A DNA stretch of 64,000 nucleotides from SAR202 cluster bacterium. GTDB taxonomy: Bacteria; Chloroflexota; Dehalococcoidia; Lucifugimonadales; GCA-2712585. Made by a program: the position numbers and the translations under genes. The notes under the pieces are model-generated. The model was given only the letters and a program-made list of their open reading frames with translations. It made no database searches and was not told where the DNA came from. The stretch lies in NCBI GenBank assembly GCA_016872285.1, contig VGZZ01000003.1, positions 46,898 to 110,897 of the forward strand, given 5' to 3'. Shown here piece after piece: positions 63,833 to 64,000 of the stretch. Numbering within the stretch: the first letter of the stretch is position 1; the number at the start of each line of letters is the position of its first letter.

Positions 63833-64000
63833 ATGGTCTACGACACTCTCCTGGTGGAGAAGCGCGATTCCATAGCCACCATTACTCTTAACCGTCCTGA
63901 AGTCCTCAACGCCATGAACCTCAAGCTGGTAAAGGAGCTTCAGGGCGCCGTGGAGGACGCTGAGGGCGACGACTCGATCCGATGCCTCATCCTCACCGGC
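63833..64000 (+). CDS. Enoyl-CoA hydratase/isomerase family protein, 3' end outside window
   Basis: 56 codons visible from the ATG at 63833 (AAAGGA upstream): YDTLLVEKRDSIATITLNRP followed by EVLNAMNLKLVKELQGAVEDA. This is the N-terminal part of the crotonase fold (A-x-I-T-L-N-R-P-x-x-x-N-A). The substrate cannot be told because the active site is beyond the edge. Confidence 0.9.
   Translation, partial: MVYDTLLVEKRDSIATITLNRPEVLNAMNLKLVKELQGAVEDAEGDDSIRCLILTG

Overview
The window looks like a chromosomal segment of a high-GC bacterium, most likely a Chloroflexota (Dehalococcoidia/SAR202-like) lineage. This is inferred from protein flavour and gene order: tuf-rpmG-secE-nusG-rplK-rplA-rplJ-rplL without rpoBC, a stand-alone 5S rRNA, paired family III CoA-transferases, a K+-independent membrane pyrophosphatase and a Flp-type pilin. 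No similarity search was possible, so the phylum is a working guess. No phage, insertion sequence or CRISPR array was seen. Gene density is high and both strands are used.

Layout. 1-12.1 kb: housekeeping and catabolic singletons (DUF429 fragment, AlaX, lipoprotein, aldehyde dehydrogenase, two DAO-family oxidases, serine hydrolase, two SDRs around a small gene). 12.2-18.3 kb: a sulfur-linked part with APS reductase and a TauE/SafE exporter, each downstream of a short leader peptide and an intrinsic terminator. 18.3-23.5 kb: glycine cleavage genes gcvT-gcvH-gcvPA-gcvPB, a cupin, and a peroxiredoxin interrupted by in-frame UGA at the catalytic position (probable selenoprotein). 24-33 kb: biotin carboxylase, pyrophosphatase, bacterioferritin comigratory protein, TrmI, HD protein, MidA-like methyltransferase, citrate synthase, tRNA-Ser. 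33-40.4 kb: moaD-moaE, 5S rRNA, clpC, an MFS transporter, radA. 40.4-45.6 kb: tRNA-Thr/Tyr/Thr and the tuf to rplL translation cluster with an L10 leader. 46-49.3 kb: a broken sensor kinase, prepilin peptidase, Flp-like pilin, RadC, cupin. 49.3-54.2 kb: two CoA-transferases and a MaoC-like dehydratase in one coupled operon, then a SelA-fold PLP enzyme. 54.2-61 kb: a complete phosphate regulon (phoB-phoR-pstS-pstC-pstA-pstB-phoU) with 11-bp periodic Pho boxes. 61-64 kb: TcuA-like flavoprotein, small membrane protein, agmatinase-family enzyme and the start of an enoyl-CoA hydratase.

Most notable. (1) Two leader peptides sharing the core DDLFHLC lie upstream of cysH and of the pqqD-like/tauE pair. 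The hairpin arms overlap the codons after Cys and the stop codon, as expected for ribosome-mediated attenuation responding to cysteine or sulfur status. (2) A peroxiredoxin reads through UGA exactly at the peroxidatic Cys position, with a 9-bp hairpin and an AGGUCU loop motif immediately after. (3) A MoaD-type sulfur carrier ends in GGCI rather than GG, so it should need proteolytic activation. (4) The phoBR terminator hairpin is built from two Pho-box half-sites of the pstS promoter.
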